Made by a program: the position numbers and the translations under genes. Positions 41,402 to 50,021 of a stretch of DNA of 64,000 bases are shown one piece after another. The DNA is from Candidatus Centipeda massiliensis. Lineage in GTDB: Bacteria; Bacillota; Negativicutes; Selenomonadales; Selenomonadaceae. The notes under the pieces are model-generated. The model was not told where the DNA came from, did not search any database, and saw nothing but the letters and a program-made list of their open reading frames with translations. Location of the stretch: contig NZ_LT985756.1 of assembly GCF_900290285.1 (NCBI RefSeq), positions 150,390-214,389 of the forward strand, in the 5' to 3' direction. Numbering within the stretch: position 1 is the first letter of the stretch; every line of letters begins with the position of its first letter.

Positions 41402-42136
41402 ATGCGTATCGGAGAGAATGCAGGCAAGCTTCCGTTCCTGCATGGGGACAGTTCTGCTGCGGCAAAACCGTCCGAGCAGAAGAAAAGCACGGTGACGGAT
41501 ATCCTGAGCCGCGCGGTCGAGGTCTATATCAGCGCGAAGGGGAGATCGCTGAATGAAAGTGCTGATATGGAGGAGGATCTGACCCCTGCAGAGCTGGCAC
41601 TTGCCGCAAACGAAAAAGAGATTGCGGACAAGAAGGCAAAGAAGGCACAGGCGGCGGAGATCGAGAAGCGCATTCAAACGGATGAGGGTCTCACGGACGA
41701 GGACAAGGCGAAGCTGCAGAAGCAGGCGAACGATCTGAAACGCGCGGGCATGACCGACGAGGACAAGCTGAGCGAGCTGCATGGCAAGGTGGATGCGCTT
41801 GAGAAACTCGTGACGGATGGCTTTGTGACGGATGATGAAATCAGCAAACAGCGATCCCTCTACCACCGTCAGATCAGTTTCTTGAAAGGCTCAATGGCGG
41901 CAAAGGACGAGCACATCCGAAAGCTGCGCGGCCAGGCACTGCAGGAACGTGCCGACCGCGATGCAGAACTCATGAAGGCACAGGAGAAGGAACGCGCGGT
42001 ACTTGCGGCAGCGCAGCCGGATGATCTGACCGCACTTGCCGCACTCAGGGAGTATCAAAAGACCGCCGCTGCAAAGAAACACGCAGACCGCAGCACAGTC
42101 GTCGTCCCGACCAATAAGAGTACAAGCGATACATAG
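41402..42136 (+). CDS. Coiled-coil protein of unknown function
   Basis: 244 aa with GGAG 8 nt before the ATG. Soluble and highly charged, with predicted long helices (about 55-120 rich in Ala/Lys/Glu; 125-215 with KVDALEKLVTDGFVTDDEIS) and no signal peptide, membrane segment or recognised domain. Codon use matches neighbours. Single gene ending at a strong terminator. A scaffold or cytoskeletal-like role is possible but speculative. Confidence 0.75.
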   Translation: MRIGENAGKLPFLHGDSSAAAKPSEQKKSTVTDILSRAVEVYISAKGRSLNESADMEEDLTPAELALAANEKEIADKKAKKAQAAEIEKRIQTDEGLTDEDKAKLQKQANDLKRAGMTDEDKLSELHGKVDALEKLVTDGFVTDDEISKQRSLYHRQISFLKGSMAAKDEHIRKLRGQALQERADRDAELMKAQEKERAVLAAAQPDDLTALAALREYQKTAAAKKHADRSTVVVPTNKSTSDT

Positions 42137-42150
42137 GAAGCACTGCACGC

Positions 42151-42199
42151 AAACGGCGGCAGCCCGCGAGGAAAACCTCACGGACTGCCGCCGTTTTAA
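42151..42199. terminator. Bidirectional terminator
   Basis: AACGGCGGCAG / CTGCCGCCGTT arms (42152-42162, 42185-42195) with an extended imperfect stem and TTTT; serves the coiled-coil gene and the convergent ABC operon. Confidence 0.85.
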
Positions 42200-42203
42200 T
42201 CGT

Positions 42204-42968
42204 TCAGATCAGTGCCGCCGGCTCGTACTCCTCGGGCAGGATACGGCGGAGGAAGCGGCGCGTGCGCTCCTCGCGCGGCGCGGTGAAGATCTCCTTCGCG
42301 CTGCCCTCCTCGACGATGACGCCGTCCGACATAAAGACGACATGGGTCGCGACCTCCTGTGCGAACTTCATCTCGTGGGTGACGACGATCATGGTCGTCC
42401 CCTCCTCGGCGAGTGTCTTCATAACCTGCAGAACCTCGCCCACGAGTTCGGGATCGAGTGCCGAGGTGGGCTCATCGAAAAGGATGACATCGGGTTTTGC
42501 CGCAATCGCGCGCGCAATCCCGACACGCTGCTGCTGTCCGCCCGAGAGCTGCGCGGGATAGTAGTCTGCACGCGTCTCCATACCGACGCGTCGCAGCGAC
42601 TCCATTGCGATTTCGTGTGCCGCGCCCGTCGCGATGCCGCGCCCGACGGTCAGCCCGAGCGTCACATTCTCAAGCGCGGTCTTGTTCGCAAAGAGGTTGT
42701 AGTTCTGAAAGACGAATGCCGTCTTTTTCCGCACGTCTGCAATTTCACGGTCACTCGCCTCCGCAAGGGAGAGCTGCATCCCGTGAAAGTCCATCGTGCC
42801 GCCGTCGGCGCGTTCGAGGAAGTTGAGGCAACGCAGGAAGGTGGTCTTTCCCGAGCCGCTGGGTCCCAGGATAACAACGACATCCCCCTTGTTCACCGCC
42901 AGGCTGACATCCTTCAGCACCTCGGTCTGCTCAAAATTTTTGCGTACATTCTGAACCGCGAATAACAT
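42204..42968 (-). CDS. Polar amino acid ABC transporter, ATPase subunit
   Basis: 254 aa from ATG 42968 (GGAGGTGGAG upstream). Walker [16 protein letters not shown], signature [14 protein letters not shown], Walker [16 protein letters not shown], switch VTHEM. Family sequence is of the GlnQ/TcyC (PAAT) type. Last gene of a five-gene operon that starts with an MtaA-like protein. Confidence 0.95.
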   Translation of the reverse strand: MLFAVQNVRKNFEQTEVLKDVSLAVNKGDVVVILGPSGSGKTTFLRCLNFLERADGGTMDFHGMQLSLAEASDREIADVRKKTAFVFQNYNLFANKTALENVTLGLTVGRGIATGAAHEIAMESLRRVGMETRADYYPAQLSGGQQQRVGIARAIAAKPDVILFDEPTSALDPELVGEVLQVMKTLAEEGTTMIVVTHEMKFAQEVATHVVFMSDGVIVEEGSAKEIFTAPREERTRRFLRRILPEEYEPAALI

Positions 42969-42978
42969 ACTCCACCTC

Positions 42979-43683
42979 CTAGAGACTTCGGAACGCTCCG
43001 ACACGCCGTTCTGCCGCTGCAAAGAGCAGCTGAACGATGGTGCAGAGCACGAGATAGACGATGAACACATCGAGATACGCCTCGATGTAGTTATAGCCAT
43101 AGGATGCGGCGATCTTGCCGACCGCCATGATGTCCTTGACCGTCATGAGGAATGCAAGCGACGTGCCCTTGATGAGATTGACCGTGATATTGCAGATGCT
43201 TGGCAGTGCCACGACAAGCGCCTGCGGTATGATGACATGCAGATAGGTCTGAAATGTGCTCAACCCGCTCGCAAGTCCCGCTTCAAGCTGTCCCTTCGGG
43301 ATCGCAAGCAGCGCCGCACGAAATGCCTCGGTGAGGAGGGCAATCGTATTCAGCGTAAAGATCAAGACCGCGTAATAAAACGGATCGACTGCCTCAAATA
43401 CGTTGATTGCCAGCCCCAAATCCTTCACTGCGGCATTGACAAGGCTCGGCAGAAGGCTGTAGAGCAGGAGAATCTGCAGGATCAGCGGCGTACCGCGTAC
43501 AAAGGAGACATAAAAGCGCGCGATTGCCCCGCCGACGCGCCGTCCGCGCACGCGCAGGACGGCAAAGTAGAACGCCGCGGGTGCGGCGAGTACGAGAGAA
43601 AGCGCCGTCAGTGCAAGCGTCACGCCCGCGCCCTGCCACACGAGCAGGAAGGTTTCCTGCATAAAGTCAAGATCCAACTCCAA
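42979..43683 (-). CDS. Polar amino acid ABC transporter, permease 2
   Basis: 234 aa. TTG 43683 is taken as start since GAGGAGGGG lies 6 nt upstream; ATG 43662 (227 aa) is the alternative. Five membrane helices and the EAA loop ([20 protein letters not shown]) typical of HisM/GlnP-type permeases. Overlaps permease 1 by 17 bases; the two differ enough to form a heterodimer. Confidence 0.93.
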   Translation of the reverse strand: MELDLDFMQETFLLVWQGAGVTLALTALSLVLAAPAAFYFAVLRVRGRRVGGAIARFYVSFVRGTPLILQILLLYSLLPSLVNAAVKDLGLAINVFEAVDPFYYAVLIFTLNTIALLTEAFRAALLAIPKGQLEAGLASGLSTFQTYLHVIIPQALVVALPSICNITVNLIKGTSLAFLMTVKDIMAVGKIAASYGYNYIEAYLDVFIVYLVLCTIVQLLFAAAERRVGAFRSL

Positions 43684-44428
43684 CGGTGTCCCCTCCTCTC
43701 CCTGTCGCTTCCTTCGTATCTGCGGCGCGCAGACTTGTACCGACATCAAGGTGCTTTTCCACCGCAGCAAAGACCTGCTCCAACAGGAGCACGAGCACCC
43801 AGTAGATGAGCAGCGCGGCGAGGTAGACCTCAATCCCGTATGCGCCGAAATTCTGTGCGATGATGAGATTGCCCTTGCCGATCATATCGATCAGTCCGAT
43901 GGTATAGGCGAGAGAACCTTCCTTCAGCAGATTGATCGTCGCATTGCCGAAGTTCGGCAGCGCCACGAGTGCCGCCTGTCCCAGGAGCACGTGCCGGAAT
44001 GCCTGAAACGGCGTCAGCCCCGCACTCACCGCCGCCTCGTACTGCCCGCGCGGAACGGCTGTGTACGCCGCGCGGAATACCTCCGAGATATACGCGCCGA
44101 AGAGCAGTGTAAATGTAATGATGGCGAAGACCGCACGGTGCAGGTCATTCATGTCGTACCGAAATGCCGCCTCCATGAGCTTCGGCAAGCCATAGAATAC
44201 AATGAACAGCAGGACGATCGACGGTGTACAGCGCATGACATACACATACGTGAGTGCCGCCCATCGGAGCAGCGCGTTGCCGCCGAGATTCGCCCATGCA
44301 AGAAGGCCCCCAAGAAGAGACCCGAGTGCGATGCTGACGAGTGCCACGAGGAGGGTCACATCGAGATACGCAAGAAGATCGGGCAGCACCTGCGCGATCA
44401 TTCCTATGTCAAATGCCCGTGTTTCCAT
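43667..44428 (-). CDS. Polar amino acid ABC transporter, permease 1
   Basis: 253 aa with five membrane helices and EAA loop (EVFRAAYTAVPRGQYEAAVS). The N-terminus before helix 1 is short; the C-terminal 30 residues are polar. AGGAG precedes the ATG. Confidence 0.94.
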   Translation of the reverse strand: METRAFDIGMIAQVLPDLLAYLDVTLLVALVSIALGSLLGGLLAWANLGGNALLRWAALTYVYVMRCTPSIVLLFIVFYGLPKLMEAAFRYDMNDLHRAVFAIITFTLLFGAYISEVFRAAYTAVPRGQYEAAVSAGLTPFQAFRHVLLGQAALVALPNFGNATINLLKEGSLAYTIGLIDMIGKGNLIIAQNFGAYGIEVYLAALLIYWVLVLLLEQVFAAVEKHLDVGTSLRAADTKEATGRGGDTVGVGS

Positions 44429-44446
44429 CCCGTGTGGCTCCTTTCA

Positions 44447-45307
44447 TCAGTTCAGGTATGCCGACAGGCTCTCCCCGAAATATTTCTGCTCAAGCTCCGC
44501 AATCTTGCCCTCGGCACGCAGCTCCTCGATCGCCTTGTCATATTCATCCGCAAAAGCCTGTTCCTTCTTGTTGAAGATCGGATAGGTCGGAATCCCCTTG
44601 TAGCGGATGTACGTCAGCTTGTCGCTGAACGCATGATAGGGCGCATCCGCCTTCTCGATGTTGTTCTTGTAGCTCAGCTCGACCTCAAGATAGCCGTCGT
44701 AACGCCCCTCCATGACCCAGCTGTATGCGTCCGCATTCTGGAAGGACTCGGACGAGGTCAGCTTGATCTGGTTGTCTGGGTTCTCTTTATTGTAGGAATC
44801 GATGACCATATAGCGCGCATCCTGCGGCGCAATCGGGACGAGCTTGCCGCTGAACTTCGCAAAGGACGGCAGATCCTTGATCTCATGCGCCGTATCCTTG
44901 CGGATTGCAAGGCCGATCACGCTCGCGCCGATGTTGTTCTTCGGGAACACATACTTCTTCTTGCGTGCTTCTGTAATCCAGATCCCTTTTGTACCCACAT
45001 TGTACTTGCCGGACTCGACACCGATCAGGAGATCGTCATCTGAGGTCGGTACAAACTTGAATTCATACTGCGGCAGCTTCTTCGCGACTTCCTTCATCAC
45101 GGCGACCTCAAAGCCGTCCGACTCGCCCTGCTCGTTCACGTAGTCATACGGCACATAGTAGTTCGTGTGCGCGACCGTGATGGTCTTCTTGCCGTCTGCG
45201 GACTTCGCTCCGTCTGCGCTGTCCTTCCCGCAGCCCGTGAGCCCTGCTGCGAGTGCCGCCGCGAGGAGACCCGTGAGTGCTGCCTTGCCGATTTTCTTGA
45301 GGTTCAT
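44447..45307 (-). CDS. Polar amino acid ABC transporter, substrate-binding lipoprotein
   Basis: 286 aa. Lipobox LTGC (Cys about 25), then a family-3 solute-binding fold (VAHTNYYVPYDYVNEQGESD, GFEVAVMKEVAKKLPQYEFK, DLLIGVESGKYNVGTKGI). Substrate unknown. The setting with an MtaA-like methyltransferase and sulfur amino acid lyases suggests cystine, methionine or an S-methylated amino acid; this is inferred. Confidence 0.92.
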   Translation of the reverse strand: MNLKKIGKAALTGLLAAALAAGLTGCGKDSADGAKSADGKKTITVAHTNYYVPYDYVNEQGESDGFEVAVMKEVAKKLPQYEFKFVPTSDDDLLIGVESGKYNVGTKGIWITEARKKKYVFPKNNIGASVIGLAIRKDTAHEIKDLPSFAKFSGKLVPIAPQDARYMVIDSYNKENPDNQIKLTSSESFQNADAYSWVMEGRYDGYLEVELSYKNNIEKADAPYHAFSDKLTYIRYKGIPTYPIFNKKEQAFADEYDKAIEELRAEGKIAELEQKYFGESLSAYLN

Positions 45308-45321
45308 GTCATTCTCTCCTT

Positions 45322-46329
45322 TTAGCGTGCGCCTGCCGCGCCGCGAACCCAGTCAAAATGCTTCCAATCAATGTCACGCGGAACGGTGCAGTCCGCCCCG
45401 AGCAGGACACCCATGCGTCCCGCCGCCGCGAGGATACGCTCGGTCTCCGCCTCGATCTCTGCACGCGTGCCGCGATAGAGTATGTCCTCGGGCAGATTGC
45501 CGAATCCTCCAAGCAGCGCATGCTGCGGGAAAATCCTGCGCCCCTCCGCAAGAGATACCCCCTCGACCACCGCCGCCCAGTTGATCGTCTTGGCATCGTA
45601 GTCCCTGTACCAGTCGAGTTCGTTGCGGTGCCCTGCATAGCCGCATATATGGAGGATATTGTAGGGACTCGCTGCGTTCGCGACGCGCAGGATCTCCTTT
45701 TCGCCCGGCGCGAACACCTCCTCATAGATCGCACGATCCGCCCCCTCGCCAACGAGGTTCTGCAGGCTGAAGTAGATGCCCGTCACGCCCGCCTCCGTAA
45801 TGACGCGGTGCGCGAGTTTCGCCAGATCCGCCGAGATCACATCGAACGCCGCCTTGACCGCCGCCTTATCCTCACGCACAAGCTGTGCGAGGAATGCCTC
45901 ATCCTCGGCAAGCGTGCCCGGCTGCATGAACTTGATCGTCGTGCCCGCGCAGAAGAGATTGTAGAATGTCGCGATGTCGCTGCCGTAACGCCGTGTAATC
46001 TCCTTTGCATACGCGACCTGCCGCGTAAAGAAGGGGTGATCGTCGGGAAGCGGCTGCACCTTTGCAAGCTCCGCAGCCGTACGTGCCTTCTGTACGACGG
46101 GGTTCGGATAGGAGAAGAAGCCGTCCGTCATGATCTTCACGAAGTCGGGCTGTGCCTCCTCGATGTAGCGAATCTCACCGTCCAGTACCTTCTGCTCCAG
46201 CTCCGGATGCGTGTAGGCGTCCGCATGGATCTCATCGTCGAGGAAGTGAAACCAGAAGCCTGCGGGTACGCGCTCCACTGTTTTGCGATCCATCGCATTC
46301 AGTACCAGTTCTTTTTTTGCTGTTGCCAT
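45322..46329 (-). CDS. MtaA/UroD-family protein, probable zinc methyltransferase
   Basis: 335 aa from ATG 46329 (GGAG upstream). The UroD-like TIM barrel is recognisable, but instead of UroD's substrate residues it has the zinc-site pattern of corrinoid:thiol methyltransferases: His-x-Cys in ILHICGYAGH (about residue 230) and a late Cys in LLGADCTVPRD. These enzymes activate a thiol by zinc and accept a methyl group. No corrinoid protein is nearby. First gene of an operon with an amino acid importer and divergent from cystathionine-type enzymes, so a methylthio-compound role is likely. Confidence 0.8.
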   Translation of the reverse strand: MATAKKELVLNAMDRKTVERVPAGFWFHFLDDEIHADAYTHPELEQKVLDGEIRYIEEAQPDFVKIMTDGFFSYPNPVVQKARTAAELAKVQPLPDDHPFFTRQVAYAKEITRRYGSDIATFYNLFCAGTTIKFMQPGTLAEDEAFLAQLVREDKAAVKAAFDVISADLAKLAHRVITEAGVTGIYFSLQNLVGEGADRAIYEEVFAPGEKEILRVANAASPYNILHICGYAGHRNELDWYRDYDAKTINWAAVVEGVSLAEGRRIFPQHALLGGFGNLPEDILYRGTRAEIEAETERILAAAGRMGVLLGADCTVPRDIDWKHFDWVRGAAGAR

Positions 46330-46345
46330 GTCATACTCCGTTCTC

Positions 46346-46370
46346 AAAACATTGTTTGTTTATATGTTTT
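46346..46370. promoter_or_regulatory. AACAT-N11-ATGTT operator, site A
   Basis: AAAACAT (46346-46352) and ATGTTTT (46364-46370) with an 11-base spacer, between the start point and ATG of the MtaA-like gene. T-N11-A symmetry is the pattern of LysR-type regulators. Confidence 0.55.
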
Positions 46371-46386
46371 ATTTGATCGTGTGCAT

Positions 46387-46415
46387 ATCATACACAGAAA
46401 TAACATTCTTGTCAA
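46387..46415 (-). promoter_or_regulatory. Promoter of the MtaA-like/ABC operon
   Basis: TTGACA (46410-46415) and TATGAT (46387-46392), 17-base spacer, 58 bases before the ATG. Its -35 lies inside operator site B. Confidence 0.75.
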
Positions 46416-46424
46416 GTATGTTTT
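46401..46424. promoter_or_regulatory. AACAT-N11-ATGTT operator, site B
   Basis: TAACAT (46401-46406), 11-base spacer, ATGTTTT (46418-46424). Centred about 60 bases before the expected start point of the plus-strand gene, the usual activator position of LysR-type proteins, while covering the -35 of the minus-strand operon. Confidence 0.55.
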
Positions 46425-46437
46425 ATATATTTTCTTG

Positions 46438-46467
46438 TTGACATGGAATGGAACGGGCGCGTATAAT
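46438..46467 (+). promoter_or_regulatory. Promoter of the cystathionine-type gene pair
   Basis: TTGACA (46438-46443) and TATAAT (46462-46467), both perfect, with an 18-base spacer. It places the RNA start near 46474 and so excludes the upstream start codons of the next gene. Confidence 0.82.
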
Positions 46468-46507
46468 GGAAACCACAGAAAGAATGTATTTGATGGAGGA
46501 TATACTT

Positions 46508-47662
46508 ATGAAGGATTTCTCTGCCGAGGTGCATGGCTGTCACGCGTATGATGCGACGGGAGCACTCACCACGCCCGTCTATTTGTCCGCAACGTTCCGC
46601 CATCCCGCGTTTCGTGAGAGCACGGGCTACGACTACGGGCGCGTCGCCAATCCGACGCGCTGTCATTTCGAGCGCGCGATTGCCCTTCTCGAAGGAGGCG
46701 GGCGTGCATGGGCGCTCTCCTCCGGCATGGCGGCGGTCAACCTCGTCTTTGCGCTCTGCAGGGCGGGCGATCACGTCCTCCTGCCCGAGGATCTCTACGG
46801 CGGCACTGTGCGCCTTGCCAACGACATCTACAGCCGTTACGGCATCGACTTTGAGTACATCGACATGCGCGACACGGCACTCGTTCGGGCAAGAATTCGA
46901 AAAGAGACAAAACTTGTCTTCATTGAAACGCCCTCGAACCCCATGATGTTCGTCACCGACATCCGCGCGCTCGCAGAGATCGCACACGCACATGACGCTC
47001 TCCTCGCTGTAGATAATACCTTCCTCTCACCGCATTTCCAAAAGCCGCTTAAGCTCGGTGCGGACATTGTCCTAGAGAGCGGCACAAAGTATCTCTGCGG
47101 TCACAACGACGTGATCTGCGGTACGCTCACAGTGCAGGATGCGGACTCCGATCTCGCGAAGGAAATCGAGCTGCTCGTCAAATCCGAGGGGCCAAACCTC
47201 TCTCCGATGGACTCGTGGCTCATGCTGCGCAGCCTAAAGACCCTCGGCGTGCGCGTCGAGCGTCAGGCGGAGAGTGCGCTCACCATTGCCCAGTGGCTGC
47301 GCACACTGCCCGAAGTCACAGAGGTCTACTATGTGGGGCTCCCCGATCACCCGCAGTACGCACTCCATCAGGCTCAGAGTACGGGCTGCGGCGGCATGAT
47401 CTCATTTAAGGTGAAAACGCCTGCCATCGCGCAGAACGTCCTTGCCCACCTGAACCTCATCGCGTTTGCTGAGAGTCTCGGCGGCGTCGAGAGCCTCCTC
47501 ACCTACCCCATTGTGCAGACGCACGCGGAGATGCCGAAGGATCTCATTGAACGCACGGGACTCGACGACCGGCTTCTGCGCCTCTCCGTCGGACTTGAGG
47601 ACGTGGACGATCTGAAGGAGGATCTGGAACAGGCACTCAAGAAGGCTGCTCAGGAAGGATAA
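46508..47662 (+). CDS. Cys/Met-metabolism PLP enzyme (cystathionine gamma-synthase/lyase family)
   Basis: 384 aa from ATG 46508 (GGAGG 8 nt upstream, downstream of the promoter). PLP lysine in LESGTKYLCGH (about residue 198), aspartate in LLAVDNTFLSPHFQKP, and the YGRVANPTR and ALSSGMAAV segments. The family makes or cleaves cystathionine, homocysteine or methionine-type substrates; synthase, lyase or O-acetylhomoserine sulfhydrylase cannot be separated by eye. Paired with a PatB-type lyase 5 bases downstream. Confidence 0.9.
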   Translation: MKDFSAEVHGCHAYDATGALTTPVYLSATFRHPAFRESTGYDYGRVANPTRCHFERAIALLEGGGRAWALSSGMAAVNLVFALCRAGDHVLLPEDLYGGTVRLANDIYSRYGIDFEYIDMRDTALVRARIRKETKLVFIETPSNPMMFVTDIRALAEIAHAHDALLAVDNTFLSPHFQKPLKLGADIVLESGTKYLCGHNDVICGTLTVQDADSDLAKEIELLVKSEGPNLSPMDSWLMLRSLKTLGVRVERQAESALTIAQWLRTLPEVTEVYYVGLPDHPQYALHQAQSTGCGGMISFKVKTPAIAQNVLAHLNLIAFAESLGGVESLLTYPIVQTHAEMPKDLIERTGLDDRLLRLSVGLEDVDDLKEDLEQALKKAAQEG

Positions 47663-47667
47663 TAAAT

Positions 47668-48837
47668 ATGCCCATCAATTTTGACGAAATCATCGACCGC
47701 AGGAATACCTCCTGTCTAAAACACGACTTTGCCGTCGAGCGCGGCTATCCCGCGGATATCCTGCCGTTCTGGGTCGCGGACATGGACTTTCGTACCCCTG
47801 CCCCCGTCATTGACGCGCTGAAAGTACGCGCAGAGCACGGCATCTTCGGCTATACACAGGTGAAGAACGACTACTTCGCCGTCCTTCAGAACTGGTTCCG
47901 CACGCGCCATGACTGGACGGTTGAGCGGCGCGAGCTCATCCTCACGCCCGGCGTTGTCTTTGCGATTGCGACCGCCATCCGTGCCTTTACGAAAGTGGGA
48001 GACGCAGTACTCATTCAGCAGCCCGTCTACTACCCCTTTGCAAATATGATTCGACAGAATGAGCGTGTGATCGTCGACAATCCCCTGCGTCTGATCGAGG
48101 GGCGCTATGAAATCGACTTTGCGGACTTCGAGCAGAAGATCATCGAGCATCGTGTAAAACTCTTCATCCTGTGCAGCCCGCACAATCCCGTCGGACGTGT
48201 CTGGACACGTGCGGAACTTGAACAGCTTGCCGCCGTCTGTCTGCGCCACAACGTCATCGTCGTCGCGGACGAGATTCACGAGGAGTTCGTCCGCCCGGGC
48301 TTCCGTCACATCCCGTTTGCCTCGCTCTCAGAGGAGGAGGCGGCGACCACCATCACCTGCACCTCACCGAGCAAGACCTTCAACCTCGCGGGACTGCAGA
48401 TCTCCAACATCTTCATCCGAAATGCGCAGCTGCGCCGCCGCTTCAAGGAGGAACTGAGCCGCACGGGCTACGATGAGCCGAACACACTGGGGCTTACAGG
48501 TGCAAAGGCAGCCTACGAGCACGGCGCAGAGTGGCTCGCGCAGCTGCTCGCCTACATCGAAGAGAATCACGCACGTACCAAGAGTTTCCTCGCAGCACAT
48601 CTGCCGAAGGTACAGATCATCGAACCCGAGGGAACCTATCTCCTCTGGCTCGACTTCCGCGCCTACGGGCTCTCGGATGAGGCACTCAATGAGAAGATCA
48701 TCCACGAGGCGCATCTCTGGCTCGACGACGGCCCCATCTTCGGCGTGGGCGGCAGCGGCTTCCAACGCATCAACATCGCATGTCCGTGGAGCACACTGGA
48801 AAACGGACTCGAACATCTCGCAAAGGCATTCCGCTGA
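47668..48837 (+). CDS. PatB/MalY-type cystathionine beta-lyase (aminotransferase fold)
   Basis: 389 aa, full length. Begins INFDEIIDRRNTSCLKHDF as MalY/PatB do, with LPFWVADMDF, HNPVGRVW and the PLP lysine in TSPSKTFNLAGLQ (about residue 233). Cleaves C-S bonds of cystathionine or cystine to pyruvate, ammonia and a thiol. In operon with the preceding enzyme; together they would run transsulfuration. Confidence 0.93.
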   Translation: MPINFDEIIDRRNTSCLKHDFAVERGYPADILPFWVADMDFRTPAPVIDALKVRAEHGIFGYTQVKNDYFAVLQNWFRTRHDWTVERRELILTPGVVFAIATAIRAFTKVGDAVLIQQPVYYPFANMIRQNERVIVDNPLRLIEGRYEIDFADFEQKIIEHRVKLFILCSPHNPVGRVWTRAELEQLAAVCLRHNVIVVADEIHEEFVRPGFRHIPFASLSEEEAATTITCTSPSKTFNLAGLQISNIFIRNAQLRRRFKEELSRTGYDEPNTLGLTGAKAAYEHGAEWLAQLLAYIEENHARTKSFLAAHLPKVQIIEPEGTYLLWLDFRAYGLSDEALNEKIIHEAHLWLDDGPIFGVGGSGFQRINIACPWSTLENGLEHLAKAFR

Positions 48838-48840
48838 ACA

Positions 48841-48888
48841 AAAAAGCTGCTCTGATACGTATTTAACGCATCAGAGCAGCTTTTTCGA
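48841..48888. terminator. Bidirectional terminator
   Basis: AAAAAGCTGCTCTGAT and its complement (48841-48856, 48870-48885) with a 13-nt loop, shared by the PatB-type gene and the convergent GH114-like gene. Confidence 0.9.
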
Positions 48889-48905
48889 TAACTGTATGTC
48901 AAGTT

Positions 48906-49892
48906 TTATTGTTCTTCTTTAAAGTACTGCCATGCATCCATGACGTCGAGAAAAGTGCCGTCAAAGCCTGCATCGATGATTTTATCGAGATAGGCATCCG
49001 GACTGCCGTAGAGAATTTCCTTCCACTCCTTCGTCCAGTAGCGTGCCTTATAGCTGCCCGGCCACTCGGGGTTCGGCTCCGCGATCCAGTGCGGGCTCTC
49101 GGCATTCCATTCTTCCCGCCAGTAGGGGCGGTAGTCCGCGGCCTCGCCGACACTCATATAGGAGAGCAGGATACGGCGTCCGCCGTTCGCCTTGCGCTTC
49201 AACCGCATCGTCTCTTCCTTCGAGAGCGGACGATCCCCGTAATAGAGATCGACTATGAGGAGGTCATAGTTCGTCTCAGAGAGTGCCTTAATGTACGATT
49301 CCCGAGTCTTGTAGTGCTCAGGGTTGAGCAGAACGAGGAAGTTTTTTGCCTGCCTCAGCTGCGTGACATCGTTTGTATTTTCGTTCATCGGGCGACGATC
49401 CGGAATTACATCGAGGGCTGTATCCCCTCCATCGGAGACATAGCCCGCCGCAGCCCCCATCTCCTGCACGGTGTGTATTTTTTTCCCCTTCACATAGTCG
49501 AGGGTAAAGACCTGCCGCTCTGCGCGCAGCGCTTTTTCGAGCATAGCGGTGAGAAATTCATCCGTCGCTCGATTGTTGCGCCTTGCCTCCGCCCCGTTCT
49601 CCGTACGGCCGTCGTAGAAGCGGGACTCCATAAAGAAGCCGTCCAGCACACGGATAAGCCGTGCAACATTCTCTTCCGCATTGTCCTCCGTCACTTCAAG
49701 CAATCCCACCGCTCCATTGCCAATGAGCAGGAAGTCCGGCTTTCTTTCGCGCACATAGCTGCCGATCTCTGCCGCGAGATCAACCATCTCCGTCTCCGGT
49801 GCAGATATTTTTGCGTCGCCTTCCGCTGCGGAAAAATGACACAGCCCAAAGCCAATGACAACTGTGAGAAACAATTTGGGAATCGACACCAT
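48906..49892 (-). CDS. Secreted GH114-like (endo-alpha-1,4-polygalactosaminidase / TM1410-type) protein
   Basis: 328 aa from ATG 49892 (GGAG 6 nt upstream). Signal peptide (about 1-24), then a TIM-barrel-like domain with strands FLVLLNPEHY, YDLLIVDLYYGD, GRRILLSYMSVGEAADYRPYW and ending DAGFDGTFLDVMDAWQYF, where the acidic residues match GH114/TM1410 members. Those proteins cut amino-sugar polymers such as Pel. It sits inside the sulfur amino acid island without a clear functional link. Confidence 0.82.
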   Translation of the reverse strand: MVSIPKLFLTVVIGFGLCHFSAAEGDAKISAPETEMVDLAAEIGSYVRERKPDFLLIGNGAVGLLEVTEDNAEENVARLIRVLDGFFMESRFYDGRTENGAEARRNNRATDEFLTAMLEKALRAERQVFTLDYVKGKKIHTVQEMGAAAGYVSDGGDTALDVIPDRRPMNENTNDVTQLRQAKNFLVLLNPEHYKTRESYIKALSETNYDLLIVDLYYGDRPLSKEETMRLKRKANGGRRILLSYMSVGEAADYRPYWREEWNAESPHWIAEPNPEWPGSYKARYWTKEWKEILYGSPDAYLDKIIDAGFDGTFLDVMDAWQYFKEEQ

Positions 49893-49961
49893 AGAACACT
49901 CCTGACGCAAAAAGGCCGCCGCAGAGCAACAAAACGCTCAATAGGCAGCCTTGTGCAGATT

Positions 49962-50021
49962 ACGAAAGCTGATAATCAGCACCGTCACCTTGACGGTCTT
50001 CATTTTATCAGCGGTTCCTTA
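49962..50021. repeat. MITE-like element, copy 3 (short, 60 bp)
   Basis: Left end CGAAAG-CTGATAA-TCAGC and right end CTTCATTTTATCAGCGGTTCCTTA match copies 1 and 2, but the middle is lost, leaving the two ends nearly back to back as a hairpin. The right end contains the cysK stop codon. Confidence 0.6.

Noticed and set aside
41303-41866. Minus-strand ORF opposite the coiled-coil gene
   Set aside because: Antisense frame; the plus-strand gene has a ribosome site, terminator and plausible protein composition.
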